From: Saprospiraceae bacterium
GTDB lineage: Bacteria; Bacteroidota; Bacteroidia; Chitinophagales; Saprospiraceae
Assembly (NCBI GenBank): GCA_029251525.1
Contig: JAQXDE010000007.1
Location: 1 to 64,000, forward strand
Length of the DNA: 64,000 nucleotides
Reading direction: 5' to 3'
Part shown: piece by piece, positions 17,794-28,041 of the stretch
How the letters are laid out: every line of letters begins with the position of its first letter
How positions within the stretch are numbered: position 1 is the stretch's first letter
Program-made: the position numbers and the translations under genes
Notes under the pieces: generated by a model
Database searches by the model: none
What the model was told of the DNA's origin: nothing
What the model saw: only the letters and a program-made list of their open reading frames with translations

Positions 17794-17827
17794 AATAGAG
17801 GTAAGTGAAGATAACTTACCTCTATTT
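17794..17827 (+). terminator. Terminator of the secreted-protein gene
   Basis: AATAGAGGTAAGT (17794-17806) pairs with ACTTACCTCTATT (17814-17826), followed by TTGT. The inner stem resembles the hairpins of transcripts A and B. Confidence 0.8.
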
Positions 17828-17909
17828 TGTCCTCTTCAATTAAGAAAAACTAAAAACACACAAATTCAAGAAAAATCTCGTACATAAAAATATCTTTGGT
17901 AAGGGTGTT

Positions 17910-18035
17910 TTAATAAAATTTAATTTTTGTATACCCGCTACAACCCTCCCAATTCATCTTAAGCCCAATGGCTATCGCCATATTATCATTCACCCATTCG
18001 TCATTTTCATATATTCTATAAAACACGAAACTCAT
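17910..18035 (-). pseudogene. Possible remnant of a small gene
   Basis: A minus-strand frame of 41 codons starts MSFVFYRIYENDEWVNDN and ends TKIKFY. Just upstream in another frame is IDENELIEVLKIHLDEF running into the same region, which looks like one reading broken by a frameshift. It is protein-like in composition but short and unassigned. The rest of the 17.83-18.24 kb gap shows nothing further. Confidence 0.3.
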
Positions 18036-18241
18036 CTAAATGTATTTTCAATACTTCAATAAGTTCATTTTCATCAATGTTTTACTCTCCAACTTTTTTA
18101 TAGCATATCACTCAAAGAATATATTGTTTTTGAGTAAAATTTAGCTATTTCTTATGAAAAAAAATCATTTTATACCCAACCTTTTTTTTATTCTTGATGT
18201 CTATTCTAATGAGATAATAATTTTATATTAAAAATATTAGC

Positions 18242-19510
18242 ATGAAAAATTTAAAACTATTTACCGTCTTATTATGTATCGTTTCATTTAGTTTCCAAAG
18301 CTGTATTAAAGATAAATGTACTCGTGAGTACACTTACACTAAATATACTCCGGTCTATAAAACAATGGAAGAAATGACTGTTGACATTAAATCCGAATCT
18401 CCTAGGGAGTTGGTTCAACCCGGCAAAATCTATTTTTATAATAACTATATTTTCATCAATGAAGTTAAAGAAGGAATTCATGTAATTGATAATTCAAATC
18501 CTGAAAATCCACAAAATATTGCATTTATAAATATGCCAGGCAATGTAGACATCGCAATAAAAGATAATGTACTCATTGGAGATTCCTATTTGTTTTTAAC
18601 GACCGTTGACATTTCTGATCCTTTGAATATTCATTTGATTGGCAGACAAGAACAATGGAATTATCATTTCCCTCAAGATGCTTCTGGTAATTTTATTGTA
18701 GATTATAAAGAGGAAGAGGTTACAGAAATGGTAGATTGTAATGCCCCAAATAATTATTTAGAACACACCCTTGATGGATCATTCTCACCTACGGTTTTTA
18801 ATAGTAATGGGGTTGGAGCAACTCAAACATCAACAGGAGTTGGTGGATCTATGGCAAGGTTTACAATTCATGATCAATATTTATATGCTGTAGATATGCA
18901 CTATTTAAAAGTAGTTGATATTTCAGATCTAAGTAATCCAACCGAAGAAAAAAGCATTTATATTGGATCTGATATTGAAACAATATTTCCTTATGAAGAT
19001 AAATTATTTATTGGTTCACGAAGTGGAATGTTTATTTATGATAATGCTGAGCCATTGAATCCTATACTATTAGGAACATTTGAGCATGCCCGAGCTTGCG
19101 ATCCAGTTTTTGTAAAAGATAATTTCGCCTACGTTACTTTACATTCTGATAATATTGCCTGTGGAGGATTTACTAATCAATTGGATTTAATTGACATTAC
19201 AGATTTGACAAGTCCATTTTTAGTGAAAACCTTCCCTATGGACAACCCTCATGGACTGTCTATTAAAGGAGATAATCTATTTATTTGCGAGGGAGATTTT
19301 GGTTTAAAAACATTTGACATATCAGATCCTGCTACTCTGAATGAGCGGTTAGTTTCTCATCTTGAAAATTTTTCTACCTATGATGTCATCTCAATTCCTG
19401 GCAATAAAAATATCTTATTAGTCATTGGTATTGATGGCTTTTATCAATTCAATTTTGATGATCCAAATCAACTTGTACAACTAAGTCATATCCCTGTGAA
19501 AGGAAAATAA
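18242..19510 (+). CDS. LVIVD-repeat lipoprotein (beta-propeller)
   Basis: A 422-residue lipoprotein with a lipobox in FSFQSC (lipidated Cys20), followed by repeats built on 'L...DISDP..P', for example FLTTVDISDPLNIHLIGRQE, LKVVDISDLSNPTEEKSIYI, LDLIDITDLTSPFLVKTFPM and LKTFDISDPATLNERLVSHL. These are LVIVD repeats that fold as a surface beta-propeller. No catalytic residues seen; ligand unknown. The start is the only ATG giving a complete signal. It is followed at 98 bp by a beta-barrel gene on the same strand, so the two may be co-expressed. Confidence 0.88.
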   Translation: MKNLKLFTVLLCIVSFSFQSCIKDKCTREYTYTKYTPVYKTMEEMTVDIKSESPRELVQPGKIYFYNNYIFINEVKEGIHVIDNSNPENPQNIAFINMPGNVDIAIKDNVLIGDSYLFLTTVDISDPLNIHLIGRQEQWNYHFPQDASGNFIVDYKEEEVTEMVDCNAPNNYLEHTLDGSFSPTVFNSNGVGATQTSTGVGGSMARFTIHDQYLYAVDMHYLKVVDISDLSNPTEEKSIYIGSDIETIFPYEDKLFIGSRSGMFIYDNAEPLNPILLGTFEHARACDPVFVKDNFAYVTLHSDNIACGGFTNQLDLIDITDLTSPFLVKTFPMDNPHGLSIKGDNLFICEGDFGLKTFDISDPATLNERLVSHLENFSTYDVISIPGNKNILLVIGIDGFYQFNFDDPNQLVQLSHIPVKGK

Positions 19511-19607
19511 GACTTAAAATTATTAAAGCTAAAACTATTACTCAATCAGGAGTGAGTTTGAAAAAATCTGATTTCTTATTTTTTTACCAAAAAAATTCGT
19601 TTTCAAA

Positions 19608-20336
19608 ATGAAAATAATATCAGTAATTCTTTTTCTTAAATTGTTCCTTTTTTCCATACCAATGTTTTCGCAAGAAAATTTAAAAGTAAATGATATCTAC
19701 CTGAATGATGGAAGTTTCATTCGTGGAGAAATCATCGAAAAAGTAGAAAATCAATATATCCGAATAAAAATCTCAGGAGGAAATATTGTTCAATTTTCCA
19801 TGAATGAAATAAAAAAAGTGAAGCAACTAAAGAGAAATTATCACTATTTTTCAAACGGCAATAAAGTAAAAACAAAAGGAATCCATTTCTCGATTTTAGG
19901 AGGAATGATAATTGGAACAAATGATTTTGAAAATTTTTATGCCAAATCAATTAATCTTTCAACGGGATACAACTTAAATGAAAACTTTAGCTTAGGTGCT
20001 GGTATTGGACTTGACAGTTACGAACCAAATATTTTTTCTGTTTTTATAAATACGCGTTATTCTCCTTGGCGAAAGAAAGTTACTCCCTATATTTCTGGGA
20101 AAATTGGTTACGGCACTCCGGTGAAATTTTGGAATAATCAAACTACCGATGGTTATACAGGTGGACTTCTTTTAAGTCCTTCCGTTGGATTTCAATTTTC
20201 TTCTCGAATAAATAGTTCATTCCTAATTGAAATTGGTTATAATTTTCAAAGAATGAAACGAATTTCTGATTGGCAAATAACAGAAGATGAAATAGTATTT
20301 CGTAGACTTAGGATTACTCTCGGTATTCAATTTTAA
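19608..20336 (+). CDS. Outer-membrane beta-barrel protein, N-terminal periplasmic strand domain
   Basis: The 242-residue protein has a signal peptide cut after PMFSQ. Residues 25-70 (IYLNDGSFIRGEIIEK, VQFSMNEIKKVKQLK) form the small 'DG..RG.I.......I.......I.KI' domain often found in Bacteroidota envelope proteins. The remainder is an eight-strand-type barrel (FSILGGMIIG, FSLGAGIGLDSY, FLIEIGYNFQRMK) ending in the C-terminal aromatic IQF, as expected for BAM-assembled barrels. Function unknown. Confidence 0.8.
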   Translation: MKIISVILFLKLFLFSIPMFSQENLKVNDIYLNDGSFIRGEIIEKVENQYIRIKISGGNIVQFSMNEIKKVKQLKRNYHYFSNGNKVKTKGIHFSILGGMIIGTNDFENFYAKSINLSTGYNLNENFSLGAGIGLDSYEPNIFSVFINTRYSPWRKKVTPYISGKIGYGTPVKFWNNQTTDGYTGGLLLSPSVGFQFSSRINSSFLIEIGYNFQRMKRISDWQITEDEIVFRRLRITLGIQF

Positions 20337-20432
20337 ACAAAAAAAACTATCTCGTATTATTGATATGGTTCTTTTTTTTTTGGAGAATTCATTTTTCAGT
20401 TTTTCTTTTTATTTTCACATAAAAAACGCGTT

Positions 20433-21980
20433 ATGAAAAATCTGATCTTACTCCTAACTCTTTCCTTATTTCTTTTACAATGTAAAAATGAAAAAATCGA
20501 AGTTGTTAAAAAATCGTCTGAACCTAATTTAGGTAAAGTTGAAATCAACGTAACTGGTACTGAAGAGGCGAAACCTTATTTTCACGAAGGGCTATTACTT
20601 TTACATAGTTTCGAATTTAATGATGCAGGCGAAAAATTTGCTAAAGCTATCGAACTCGATTCTAATTTTGTTATGGCTGCTTGGGGCGAAGCAATGTCTT
20701 ATAATCATCCTTTATGGAGAGAAAGATATCATGAAGAAGGAATTGCGGCACTAAAAAAATTAGCTAATACACCTCAAGAGCGATTAGCAAAAGCTTCAAC
20801 AGAATTTGAAAAAGATATGCTTTCTGCAGTTGAAATTTTATATGCAGAGGGTGAGAAAAAAGAGCAAGATGTTGCCTACAAAGATCATATGGAAAAACTT
20901 TATAAAAAATACAAAGGTGATCATGAAGTAGCAGCATTTTATGCACTATCTCTTTTAGGTTCTGTCAAAGGTGGACGAAATACGGAGACTTACGAAAAAG
21001 GAGCACGCATCGCTCAAAGTATCATCGATGAAAATCCAAATCACCCAGGTGCATTGCATTATTTAATTCATTCTTATGATGATCCTGATCATGCCAAACT
21101 AGCTTTATCAGCAGCTAATAGTTATGCTAAGGTTGCTCCCGATGCTGAGCATGCATTGCACATGCCTTCTCATATCTACGTTGCAATGGGAATGTGGGAC
21201 GAAGTAATTAGCTCAAATATTGCTAGTTATGAAGCAAGCGTAGCCCGAATGAATGATAAAAATTTAGACAATGACGCGAGAGGTTACCATGCTTTTAAGT
21301 GGTTGATGTATGGTTATTTGCAAAAAGGAAATTTCGAGAAAGCAAAAAAGATGGTTAACGATATGAAAAAATATTGCGATGAGAAACCATCTTCAAAAGC
21401 ACGCTCACACTTCATCATGATGCAAGGAGCTTACTTGACTGAATCAGGAGATTGGGACGATTCAATTGCTATGAAAGTTGTTGACTTAAAAGAATTAGGT
21501 TTACCAACCAAAGCTGTTCAATCTTTTACAAAAGGTATGGTTGCATATTACCAAAAAGATAAAACAGGAGTAACAAATGCAATTAAAGAAATAAGTAAAC
21601 TTCGAATCGATGGCGAATCTCGAATGGTTGTAGGCAAACCTAAAACTTGTAATGGTGTGTCAAGATACAAACAACCTCCTACTAAAAATGGAGTAAATAC
21701 TGCTAAAGTAATGGAGATGGAATTAAATGCAGTTTTAGCAATATTGAATAAAGATAGTTCTGCTGCCGAAAAATGGTTAAAAAAAGCTACTGCTTTAGAA
21801 AGTGAAACATCTTTCAGTTACGGCCCACCAGATATTGTAAAACCTTCTCATGAGTTTTATGGAGAATGGCTATTGGAAAATAATAAAATAGACGAGGCTA
21901 AAAAGCAATTCGAAAATCAGTTGGAACGATCACCAAAAAGATTACTTGCAGAAAAAGGTTTAAAAAAATCAACTACTTAA
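20433..21980 (+). CDS. Tetratricopeptide-repeat lipoprotein
   Basis: The 515-residue lipoprotein has a lipobox LFLLQC with lipidated Cys17. TPR-like helices follow: AKPYFHEGLLLLHSFEFNDA and AGEKFAKAIELDSNFVMAAWGEA, then HYLIHSYDDPDHAKLALSAA and a C-terminal pair near 430-510. The 'HEG..LLHSFE...A...F..A...DP...MA.WG.A..' N-terminus and the 'ALHMPSHIY...G.W.....SN' segment are characteristic of a widespread family of secreted TPR proteins of unknown role. It stands alone ahead of the his operon. Confidence 0.85.
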   Translation: MKNLILLLTLSLFLLQCKNEKIEVVKKSSEPNLGKVEINVTGTEEAKPYFHEGLLLLHSFEFNDAGEKFAKAIELDSNFVMAAWGEAMSYNHPLWRERYHEEGIAALKKLANTPQERLAKASTEFEKDMLSAVEILYAEGEKKEQDVAYKDHMEKLYKKYKGDHEVAAFYALSLLGSVKGGRNTETYEKGARIAQSIIDENPNHPGALHYLIHSYDDPDHAKLALSAANSYAKVAPDAEHALHMPSHIYVAMGMWDEVISSNIASYEASVARMNDKNLDNDARGYHAFKWLMYGYLQKGNFEKAKKMVNDMKKYCDEKPSSKARSHFIMMQGAYLTESGDWDDSIAMKVVDLKELGLPTKAVQSFTKGMVAYYQKDKTGVTNAIKEISKLRIDGESRMVVGKPKTCNGVSRYKQPPTKNGVNTAKVMEMELNAVLAILNKDSSAAEKWLKKATALESETSFSYGPPDIVKPSHEFYGEWLLENNKIDEAKKQFENQLERSPKRLLAEKGLKKSTT

Positions 21981-22105
21981 GTATATAGAGTGTATGAAAA
22001 TGAAGTCAAAATGTGGTTTATCATTTCAAATATCGATTTAAGTTAAATTAATTTAATCATCAATCCCAAAAATAAATTTTATTTTTTTTCTTAATTCAAA
22101 AACAT

Positions 22106-22138
22106 TTTGACTTTCTCATAGTTTCTATGTTATCTTTA
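22106..22138 (+). promoter_or_regulatory. Predicted promoter of the his operon
   Basis: TTTG at 22106-22109 and TATCTTTA at 22131-22138 are spaced 21 nt apart, close to the Bacteroidota -33/-7 layout (last base of the -7 box off consensus). The leader-peptide ATG lies 19 nt downstream. Confidence 0.55.
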
Positions 22139-22156
22139 TGTAATCAAAAGTATTTT

Positions 22157-22240
22157 ATGATATATTCAGCTCATCATCACTGCCATCACCATCATCAGTT
22201 TATACAAACGAATGGCGACGCTATGGATATAGTTGAATGA
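22157..22240 (+). CDS. hisL: Histidine leader peptide
   Basis: A 27-codon frame reads MIYSAHHHCHHHHQF..., seven histidines in eight codons. It sits between the his promoter and an attenuator hairpin that precedes hisG, the classic layout for ribosome-stalling control by charged tRNA-His. The name follows function; the peptide is not homologous to the enterobacterial one in sequence beyond the His run. Confidence 0.93.
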   Translation: MIYSAHHHCHHHHQFIQTNGDAMDIVE

Positions 22241-22265
22241 TTTTTTAGTAATATAAAAAATCGAT

Positions 22266-22305
22266 AATCGGTTGACCATTTGTTATGGTCAACCGATTTT
22301 TTTTT
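22266..22305 (+). terminator. his operon attenuator
   Basis: A 14-bp perfect stem, 22266-22279 with 22285-22298 (AATCGGTTGACCAT and its complement), has a 5-nt loop followed by nine T. An AT-rich hairpin between leader and terminator (GATTTTTT / AAAAAATC, 22240-22263) is a candidate alternative structure. It lies 39 bp before hisG. Confidence 0.92.
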
Positions 22306-22343
22306 GCCTAAAATTCAATTTCAAATTTCAAACCTATTAAGAA

Positions 22344-23207
22344 ATGCAATCACCAATTTTAAAAATTGCTATCCAAAAATCAGGACGTCTTAGTGATGAT
22401 TCGAAAAAACTATTAAAGGAATGTGGTATCAAATTCCAAAATGGAAAAAGTCAACTAGTCGCTCCCTCCACCAACTTCCCTATTGAAATATTATATCTGC
22501 GAGTTGCAGATATCCCCCAATATATTGCAGATGGAATAGCAGATATTGGTATCATTGGAGAAAACGTATTTTTAGAAAAAAATGAAAATATTGAAAACAC
22601 AAAGAAACTTGGGTTTTCTAAATGTAGACTTTCCCTAGCTATTCCAAAAGCTGAAACATATACCAATCTTAGTTTTTTTGAAGGAAAAAAGATTGCCACT
22701 TCATACCCAATTATCCTTTCTAATTTTTTAGCCAAAAATAATATCAAATCGGATATCCATAAAATAAGTGGCTCTGTTGAAATCGCACCAAATATCGGCT
22801 TAGCCGATGCTGTCTGTGACATCGTGAGTACCGGAAGTACCTTGTTATCAAATGGTTTAAAGGAAGTCACAACTATTTTAAAATCAGAGGCAGTACTTGC
22901 TAAAAATAAAAATCTGTCAATTGAAAAAGCGAAGATTTTTAAAAAATTACTCTTTCGAATTGATGCGGTACAAGCGGCTCAAACCTCCAAGTATATTTTA
23001 CTAAATGCACCCACTAAAGCTATTCCCGAAATAATAAAAATTCTACCTGGAGCAAAAAGTCCTACCATCATTCCTCTAGCCATAGAAGGATGGAGTTCAC
23101 TGCATTCGGTTGTAAAAGAAGAAACATTCTGGGATGTTATTGACGAACTTAAACTAAAAGGAGCCGAAGGAATCTTAGTTATTCCAATAGAAAAAATAAT
23201 CACCTAA
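22344..23207 (+). CDS. hisG: ATP phosphoribosyltransferase (long form)
   Basis: First step of histidine synthesis: ATP plus PRPP gives phosphoribosyl-ATP; feedback-inhibited by histidine. The 287-residue protein is the long, HisZ-independent form. KIAIQKSGRLSDDSKKLL opens the catalytic domain. The PRPP-binding loop is DAVCDIVSTGSTLLSNGL. The C-terminal ACT-like regulatory domain spans about 215-287 (LLNAPTKAIPEIIKILPGAK, SPTIIPLAIEGWSSLHSVV). The ATG at 22344 follows the attenuator. The next gene begins 11 bp after the stop. Confidence 0.96.
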   Translation: MQSPILKIAIQKSGRLSDDSKKLLKECGIKFQNGKSQLVAPSTNFPIEILYLRVADIPQYIADGIADIGIIGENVFLEKNENIENTKKLGFSKCRLSLAIPKAETYTNLSFFEGKKIATSYPIILSNFLAKNNIKSDIHKISGSVEIAPNIGLADAVCDIVSTGSTLLSNGLKEVTTILKSEAVLAKNKNLSIEKAKIFKKLLFRIDAVQAAQTSKYILLNAPTKAIPEIIKILPGAKSPTIIPLAIEGWSSLHSVVKEETFWDVIDELKLKGAEGILVIPIEKIIT

Positions 23208-23218
23208 ATGAAACTCTG

Positions 23219-25588
23219 ATGAAAATTTACAATAATCCAAATTCGCAAACTTGGCCTTCTATTCTTGCACGACCAACAATAAACAACCAAAGATTAAATA
23301 TCTCTGTTTCCGAAATATTACAGAAAGTAAGGAATGAAGGAGATGCCGCTTTGAAATTTTTCAATAAAAAATTCGACCAAGTCGATTTAGATTTTATTGA
23401 GGTAACTGAAGATGAAATTATTGCTGCAAAAGACCAGATAGATCCAGAATTAAAAAAAGCCATAATAACAGCATATCAAAATATATTTAAATTTCACGCT
23501 GCACAAAAAACGAATACCCTCCAAGTCGAAACGATGCCTGGTGTAAAATGCTGGCAAAAGAATGTTCCAATTGAAAAAGTAGGCCTCTACATTCCAGGAG
23601 GAACTGCACCGTTATTTTCAACAATTTTAATGTTGGGAATTCCTGCAAAGGTTGCGGGTTGTAAAGAAATTATTATGTGTACCCCTCCTCAAAAAGATGG
23701 AAAAATTAATGCTGCAATGCTCTATACTGCACAACTTGTCGGTATCGAAAATATTTATAAAATTGGAGGAGCTCAAGCCATAGGAGCTATGACTTATGGA
23801 ACAGAAACTATTCCAAAAGTATATAAAATTTTCGGACCTGGTAATCAATTTGTAACAACAGCGAAGCAACTTGTAAGTCAAGAGGGCGTAGCAATTGATA
23901 TGCCAGCTGGCCCGTCTGAAGTTCTGGTTGTAGCTGATGAAACTTGCGAACCTGCTTTCGTTGCAGCCGATTTACTATCTCAAGCAGAACACGGAATTGA
24001 CAGTCAGGTTGTCCTAGTTACTTTTACAGAAGAAACGGCAGAGGCCATCTTAACCGAAGCAGAACAACAACTCAAAAAACTCCCTCGAAGAAAAATTGCA
24101 GGGGAAGCACTAGAAAATAGTCCAGTAATTATTTTTGATAATAAAACTTCTGCAATAAAAATTACCAATGAATATGCTCCTGAGCATTTAATTATTGCGA
24201 CTAGAGACGCAAATAATTTTGCTGAAAAAGTTATTAATGCAGGTTCTATCTTCGTGGGGAACTACACACCTGAATCTATTGGGGATTATGCCTCAGGAAC
24301 CAATCATACTTTACCCACAAACGGTTTTGCAAAAAACTATAGTGGTGTTAACCTAGGTTCTTTTTCTAAAAAAATTACTTATCAACAACTAACAAAAGAA
24401 GGTTTGAAAAACTTAGGTCCCACTGTAGAATTAATGGCAGAGGCGGAACAACTTCAAGGTCACAAAAATGCGGTAACCTTACGACTCAATAAAATAAATG
24501 GTACACCTTTTACTTCAATAAATGAACCACACCAAAAAAGAAACATTCAAGATTTAGTTCGGCCAAATATACTAAAAATGCATGCCTACTCTTCAGCTAG
24601 AAATGAGTTTGAAGGAGCAGCAGAAATACTATTAGATGCCAACGAAAATCCTTTTAATAATGGAATAAACCGCTATCCTGATCCTTTACAAAAAGAATTA
24701 AAAAAGAAGATTGCAACTTGGAAAAATTTGTCAGAAGAAAATATTTTCCTAGGAAATGGAAGTGATGAAATAATTAGTTTATTGATCCAAACATTTTGCT
24801 CACCAAAGGAAGATGGTATTATTATTTTACCTCCTAGCTTTGGTGTCTATGAGGTTGCAGCAGCAATTGGTGAAATCAATGTGAAGAAAATTAATCTAAA
24901 TAAAACATTCCAACCGAGAGTAAATTCCATATTAAAAGCAACAGATTCTAAGGACAAGATTCTTTTTATTTGCTCACCCAATAATCCAACTGGAAACAGT
25001 TTTGACTTTGGAAAAATTAAAAAACTTATTTTAGAATTTGACGGCATTGTCGTTATTGATGAGGCATACATTGATTTTTCTCAAAATGAATCATGCCTAT
25101 CCCTTCTGAAATCAAATAAAAATTTAATTATTCTTCAAACTTTTTCCAAAGCACTTGGAATGGCTGGAGCAAGATTAGGAATGGCATTCGCCTCACAAGA
25201 AATCATCAATTTTTTAAACAGGGTTAAGATGCCCTATAATATCAATGAACTTACCCAAAAAGCTGCAATCAGCAGATTGAATCAAAAAAATATTATTGAA
25301 CAACAAATCAAAACGATTATTGATCAACGAATTTTTTTAGAAAAAAAATTATCCAATTTTGATTTTATTGAAAGAATATACCCTTCCGATGCTAATTTTC
25401 TATTGATAAAAGTCAGCGAACCAAATCATTTATATCAATTTTTAACCTCTCATAAAATTATTGTTAGAAACCGTACAAAGGAGATTGGTTGCAAAGGCTG
25501 TTTACGACTAACGATAGGTATGAAAAAAGAGAACTTACGCTTAATTGAAGCCCTTAATATTTATAATCCTCAAATTATCTTAAAATGA
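23219..25588 (+). CDS. hisD-hisC: Fused histidinol dehydrogenase / histidinol-phosphate aminotransferase
   Basis: One uninterrupted 789-residue frame carries two enzymes of the pathway. Residues 1-430 are HisD (NAD-dependent oxidation of histidinol to histidine): [58 protein letters not shown] and YAPEHLII, with catalytic Glu/His in the AEHG and PEHL segments. Residues about 441-789 are His[51 protein letters not shown], and the PLP lysine at about 644 in [18 protein letters not shown]. The linker of about 12 residues ([12 protein letters not shown]) has no stop and no suitable internal start; the first ATG inside HisC (24579) is already past its N-terminus. These are normally two adjacent genes. 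It overlaps hisB by 4 bp. Confidence 0.95.
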   Translation: MKIYNNPNSQTWPSILARPTINNQRLNISVSEILQKVRNEGDAALKFFNKKFDQVDLDFIEVTEDEIIAAKDQIDPELKKAIITAYQNIFKFHAAQKTNTLQVETMPGVKCWQKNVPIEKVGLYIPGGTAPLFSTILMLGIPAKVAGCKEIIMCTPPQKDGKINAAMLYTAQLVGIENIYKIGGAQAIGAMTYGTETIPKVYKIFGPGNQFVTTAKQLVSQEGVAIDMPAGPSEVLVVADETCEPAFVAADLLSQAEHGIDSQVVLVTFTEETAEAILTEAEQQLKKLPRRKIAGEALENSPVIIFDNKTSAIKITNEYAPEHLIIATRDANNFAEKVINAGSIFVGNYTPESIGDYASGTNHTLPTNGFAKNYSGVNLGSFSKKITYQQLTKEGLKNLGPTVELMAEAEQLQGHKNAVTLRLNKINGTPFTSINEPHQKRNIQDLVRPNILKMHAYSSARNEFEGAAEILLDANENPFNNGINRYPDPLQKELKKKIATWKNLSEENIFLGNGSDEIISLLIQTFCSPKEDGIIILPPSFGVYEVAAAIGEINVKKINLNKTFQPRVNSILKATDSKDKILFICSPNNPTGNSFDFGKIKKLILEFDGIVVIDEAYIDFSQNESCLSLLKSNKNLIILQTFSKALGMAGARLGMAFASQEIINFLNRVKMPYNINELTQKAAISRLNQKNIIEQQIKTIIDQRIFLEKKLSNFDFIERIYPSDANFLLIKVSEPNHLYQFLTSHKIIVRNRTKEIGCKGCLRLTIGMKKENLRLIEALNIYNPQIILK

Positions 25589-26727
25589 AGAAAGTACTTT
25601 TCATAGATAGAGATGGGACACTTGTCCTCGAACCACCAGTTGATTATCAACTTGATACTTTGGAGAAATTAGAATTTTTTCCAAAGGTTTTCCAATATCT
25701 TTCTCGGATAGTTGAAGAATTTGATTTTGAATTAGTAATGGTCACTAACCAAGATGGACTAGGCACTGAATCCTTTCCAGAAGATACCTTCCATCCTCCT
25801 CATAATATGATGATGCGTGCATTTTCGAACGAAGGAATTGAATTTGAAGAAGTCATCATAGATAATACTTTTCCACATGAAAATGCTTTGACCAGAAAAC
25901 CTCAAACCGGTTTATTAACAAAATATATGAACGGTGAGTACGATTTAGAAAATTCATTTGTTATTGGCGATCGATTAACTGATATGCAACTAGCTGTTAA
26001 CTTGGGGACAAAAGGAATCTATATTAATGATGCTCAACCTCATACTGATATAGATGCTCAAAATAATATTGAATCAGATAAAGTAAAAAAAGTAATTAGT
26101 TTAACAACAAATAAATGGAGGGATATTTACACCTTTTTAAAAAATCCACCCCGTAAAAGTGTTGTTACAAGAACCACAAAAGAGACAGACATTAAAATTA
26201 ATCTTAACCTAGATGGCAAGGGGGTTGCTAAAAATGAAACTGGCATTGGTTTTTTCGACCACATGTTAGATCAATTAGCAAGACATTCAGGTTGTGATTT
26301 AGAAGTGAAGGTGATAGGTGATTTACACATTGACGAACACCATACAATCGAGGATACCGCTTTAGCTTTGGGAGAAGCTTTTTTAAAAGCGCTAGGTAGT
26401 AAAATGGGAATTGAACGTTACGGTTTTTGTTTACCAATGGACGATTGTCTTGCTCAAGTAGCTATTGATTTTGGAGGTAGGAGTTGGTTAGTTTGGGATG
26501 CTGTATTTAAACGAGAAATGATTGGAAAGATGCCAACGGAAATGTTTTATCACTTTTTTAAATCATTCACAGATACAGCCAAATGCAATTTAAATATCAA
26601 AGTAGAAGGTACTAATGAACACCATAAGATAGAAGCCATTTTCAAAGCTTGGGCTAAAGCTATAAAAATGGCAAAACTAAGAGATATAAATAATCAACAA
26701 TTACCTAGTACTAAAGGAATCTTATAA
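25585..26727 (+). CDS. hisB: Bifunctional histidinol-phosphatase / imidazoleglycerol-phosphate dehydratase
   Basis: The 380-residue protein has an N-terminal HAD phosphatase ([17 protein letters not shown] with nucleophile Asp, [40 protein letters not shown]) and, from about residue 190, the dehydratase. The dehydratase has metal-binding motifs [33 protein letters not shown], and [14 protein letters not shown] near the end. The two activities are steps 6 and 8 of the pathway, flanking the HisC step encoded just upstream. It overlaps hisDC by ATGA, implying translational coupling. Confidence 0.97.
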   Translation: MKKVLFIDRDGTLVLEPPVDYQLDTLEKLEFFPKVFQYLSRIVEEFDFELVMVTNQDGLGTESFPEDTFHPPHNMMMRAFSNEGIEFEEVIIDNTFPHENALTRKPQTGLLTKYMNGEYDLENSFVIGDRLTDMQLAVNLGTKGIYINDAQPHTDIDAQNNIESDKVKKVISLTTNKWRDIYTFLKNPPRKSVVTRTTKETDIKINLNLDGKGVAKNETGIGFFDHMLDQLARHSGCDLEVKVIGDLHIDEHHTIEDTALALGEAFLKALGSKMGIERYGFCLPMDDCLAQVAIDFGGRSWLVWDAVFKREMIGKMPTEMFYHFFKSFTDTAKCNLNIKVEGTNEHHKIEAIFKAWAKAIKMAKLRDINNQQLPSTKGIL

Positions 26728-26728
26728 T

Positions 26729-27325
26729 ATGAAAGTAGCAATAATAGATTATAATGCTGGAAATGTTCAATCTGTCAAATTTGCTTTGGAGCGTTTGGGG
26801 ATTAATGGAATTTTGACTAACGATTATAAAGAAATTTTGGGCGCAGACAAAGTCATTTTCCCTGGTGTTGGTGAAGCTAATTCAACGATGATTCAACTAC
26901 AAAAATTAGGATTAGACAAAGTGATTCCGAATTTAAAGCAACCTGTTTTGGGCGTCTGCCTTGGAATGCAGTTGATGTGCAGTCATTCTGAGGAAAACGA
27001 TACAAATTGCTTGAATATTATCGAACAAAAGGTATTTCGTTTTCAACCTACATCAAAATTGGTTAAAGTTCCGCATGTTGGCTGGAATAATATTTCTGTA
27101 AAAAATAATTCTTGGATTTCTAAAAAAAATTCAGAAAAGTATGTCTATTTCGTTCATAGCTATTTTGTTGAAATTGGAGAGTTTACAATTGCTACCACAG
27201 ATTACATTCAACCTTTTTCAGCTGCTTTAAAAAAGGATAATTTTTATGCTACTCAATTCCATCCTGAAAAATCAGGTAGTGTTGGTGAACAAATTTTACA
27301 AAACTTTTTAACAACAAACCTATGA
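26729..27325 (+). CDS. hisH: Imidazole glycerol phosphate synthase, glutaminase subunit
   Basis: A class I glutamine amidotransferase of 198 residues that supplies ammonia to HisF. IIDYNAGNVQSVKFALERLG opens the protein. The nucleophile Cys is in VLGVCLGMQLMC, and the catalytic His and Glu are in QFHPEKSGSVGE. Length is normal. It starts 1 bp after hisB and overlaps hisA by 4 bp. Confidence 0.97.
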   Translation: MKVAIIDYNAGNVQSVKFALERLGINGILTNDYKEILGADKVIFPGVGEANSTMIQLQKLGLDKVIPNLKQPVLGVCLGMQLMCSHSEENDTNCLNIIEQKVFRFQPTSKLVKVPHVGWNNISVKNNSWISKKNSEKYVYFVHSYFVEIGEFTIATTDYIQPFSAALKKDNFYATQFHPEKSGSVGEQILQNFLTTNL

Positions 27326-28038
27326 AAATAATTCCGGCAATCGATATTATCGATGGAAAGTGTGTCCGACTTACTCAAGGTGATTACACACAAATAAAAG
27401 TATATAGCGATAATCCAATTGAAGTAGCTAAAAAATTCGAGGCTGAAGGAATCACCAACTTACACTTGGTTGACTTGGATGGTGCTAAAGCTAGTCGAAT
27501 AATCAATTATAAAACCTTAGACAAAATTGCTTCCCAAACAAGTTTAAAAATAGATTTTGGGGGAGGCCTAAAATCTAGTGAAGATTTGAAAATTGCTTTC
27601 GACTCAGGAGCCAATCAAATTACAGGTGGAACAATTGCTATAAAAAACCCTGAGTTATTTTTGACGTGGTTACAAATATATGGAAGCGAAAAAATAATTC
27701 TTGGAGCTGATGTCAAAAATGGAAACATCGCAACAAATGGATGGAAAAAAGAAAGTGATACCGAATTGTTCGATTTCCTAGAAGTTTACATAAAAGGAGG
27801 AATTGAATATGTAATTTGTACCGATATTTCTAAAGATGGTTTACTTCAAGGTAGTGCTGTAGACTTATATGAAAAAATAAAAAACAAATTTCCCAACATA
27901 AAATTAATTGCAAGTGGTGGAGTGGTAAATATAAAAGAATTGGAAAAACTGAAAGAACTAAATGTGTATGGAGCTATTATTGGAAAAGCTATCTATGAAG
28001 GTAATATCTCGTTAACTGATTTATCTAAATTCGCTTAA
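27322..28038 (+). CDS. hisA: ProFAR isomerase
   Basis: A TIM-barrel Amadori isomerase converting ProFAR to PRFAR. The 238-residue protein begins MKIIPAIDIIDGKCVRLTQG with the catalytic Asp8. HLVDLDGAKA and DFGGGLKS carry phosphate-binding residues, with the second catalytic Asp in CTDISKDGLLQG. It overlaps hisH by ATGA and precedes hisF by 3 bp. Confidence 0.97.
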   Translation: MKIIPAIDIIDGKCVRLTQGDYTQIKVYSDNPIEVAKKFEAEGITNLHLVDLDGAKASRIINYKTLDKIASQTSLKIDFGGGLKSSEDLKIAFDSGANQITGGTIAIKNPELFLTWLQIYGSEKIILGADVKNGNIATNGWKKESDTELFDFLEVYIKGGIEYVICTDISKDGLLQGSAVDLYEKIKNKFPNIKLIASGGVVNIKELEKLKELNVYGAIIGKAIYEGNISLTDLSKFA

Positions 28039-28041
28039 ATT

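Noticed and set aside
22180-22200. CAT/CAC/CATCAT run that could look like a microsatellite
   Set aside because: Explained as the histidine codons of the leader peptide.
22451-22870. 139-codon minus-strand frame inside hisG
   Set aside because: Shadow of a clear hisG with every expected motif.
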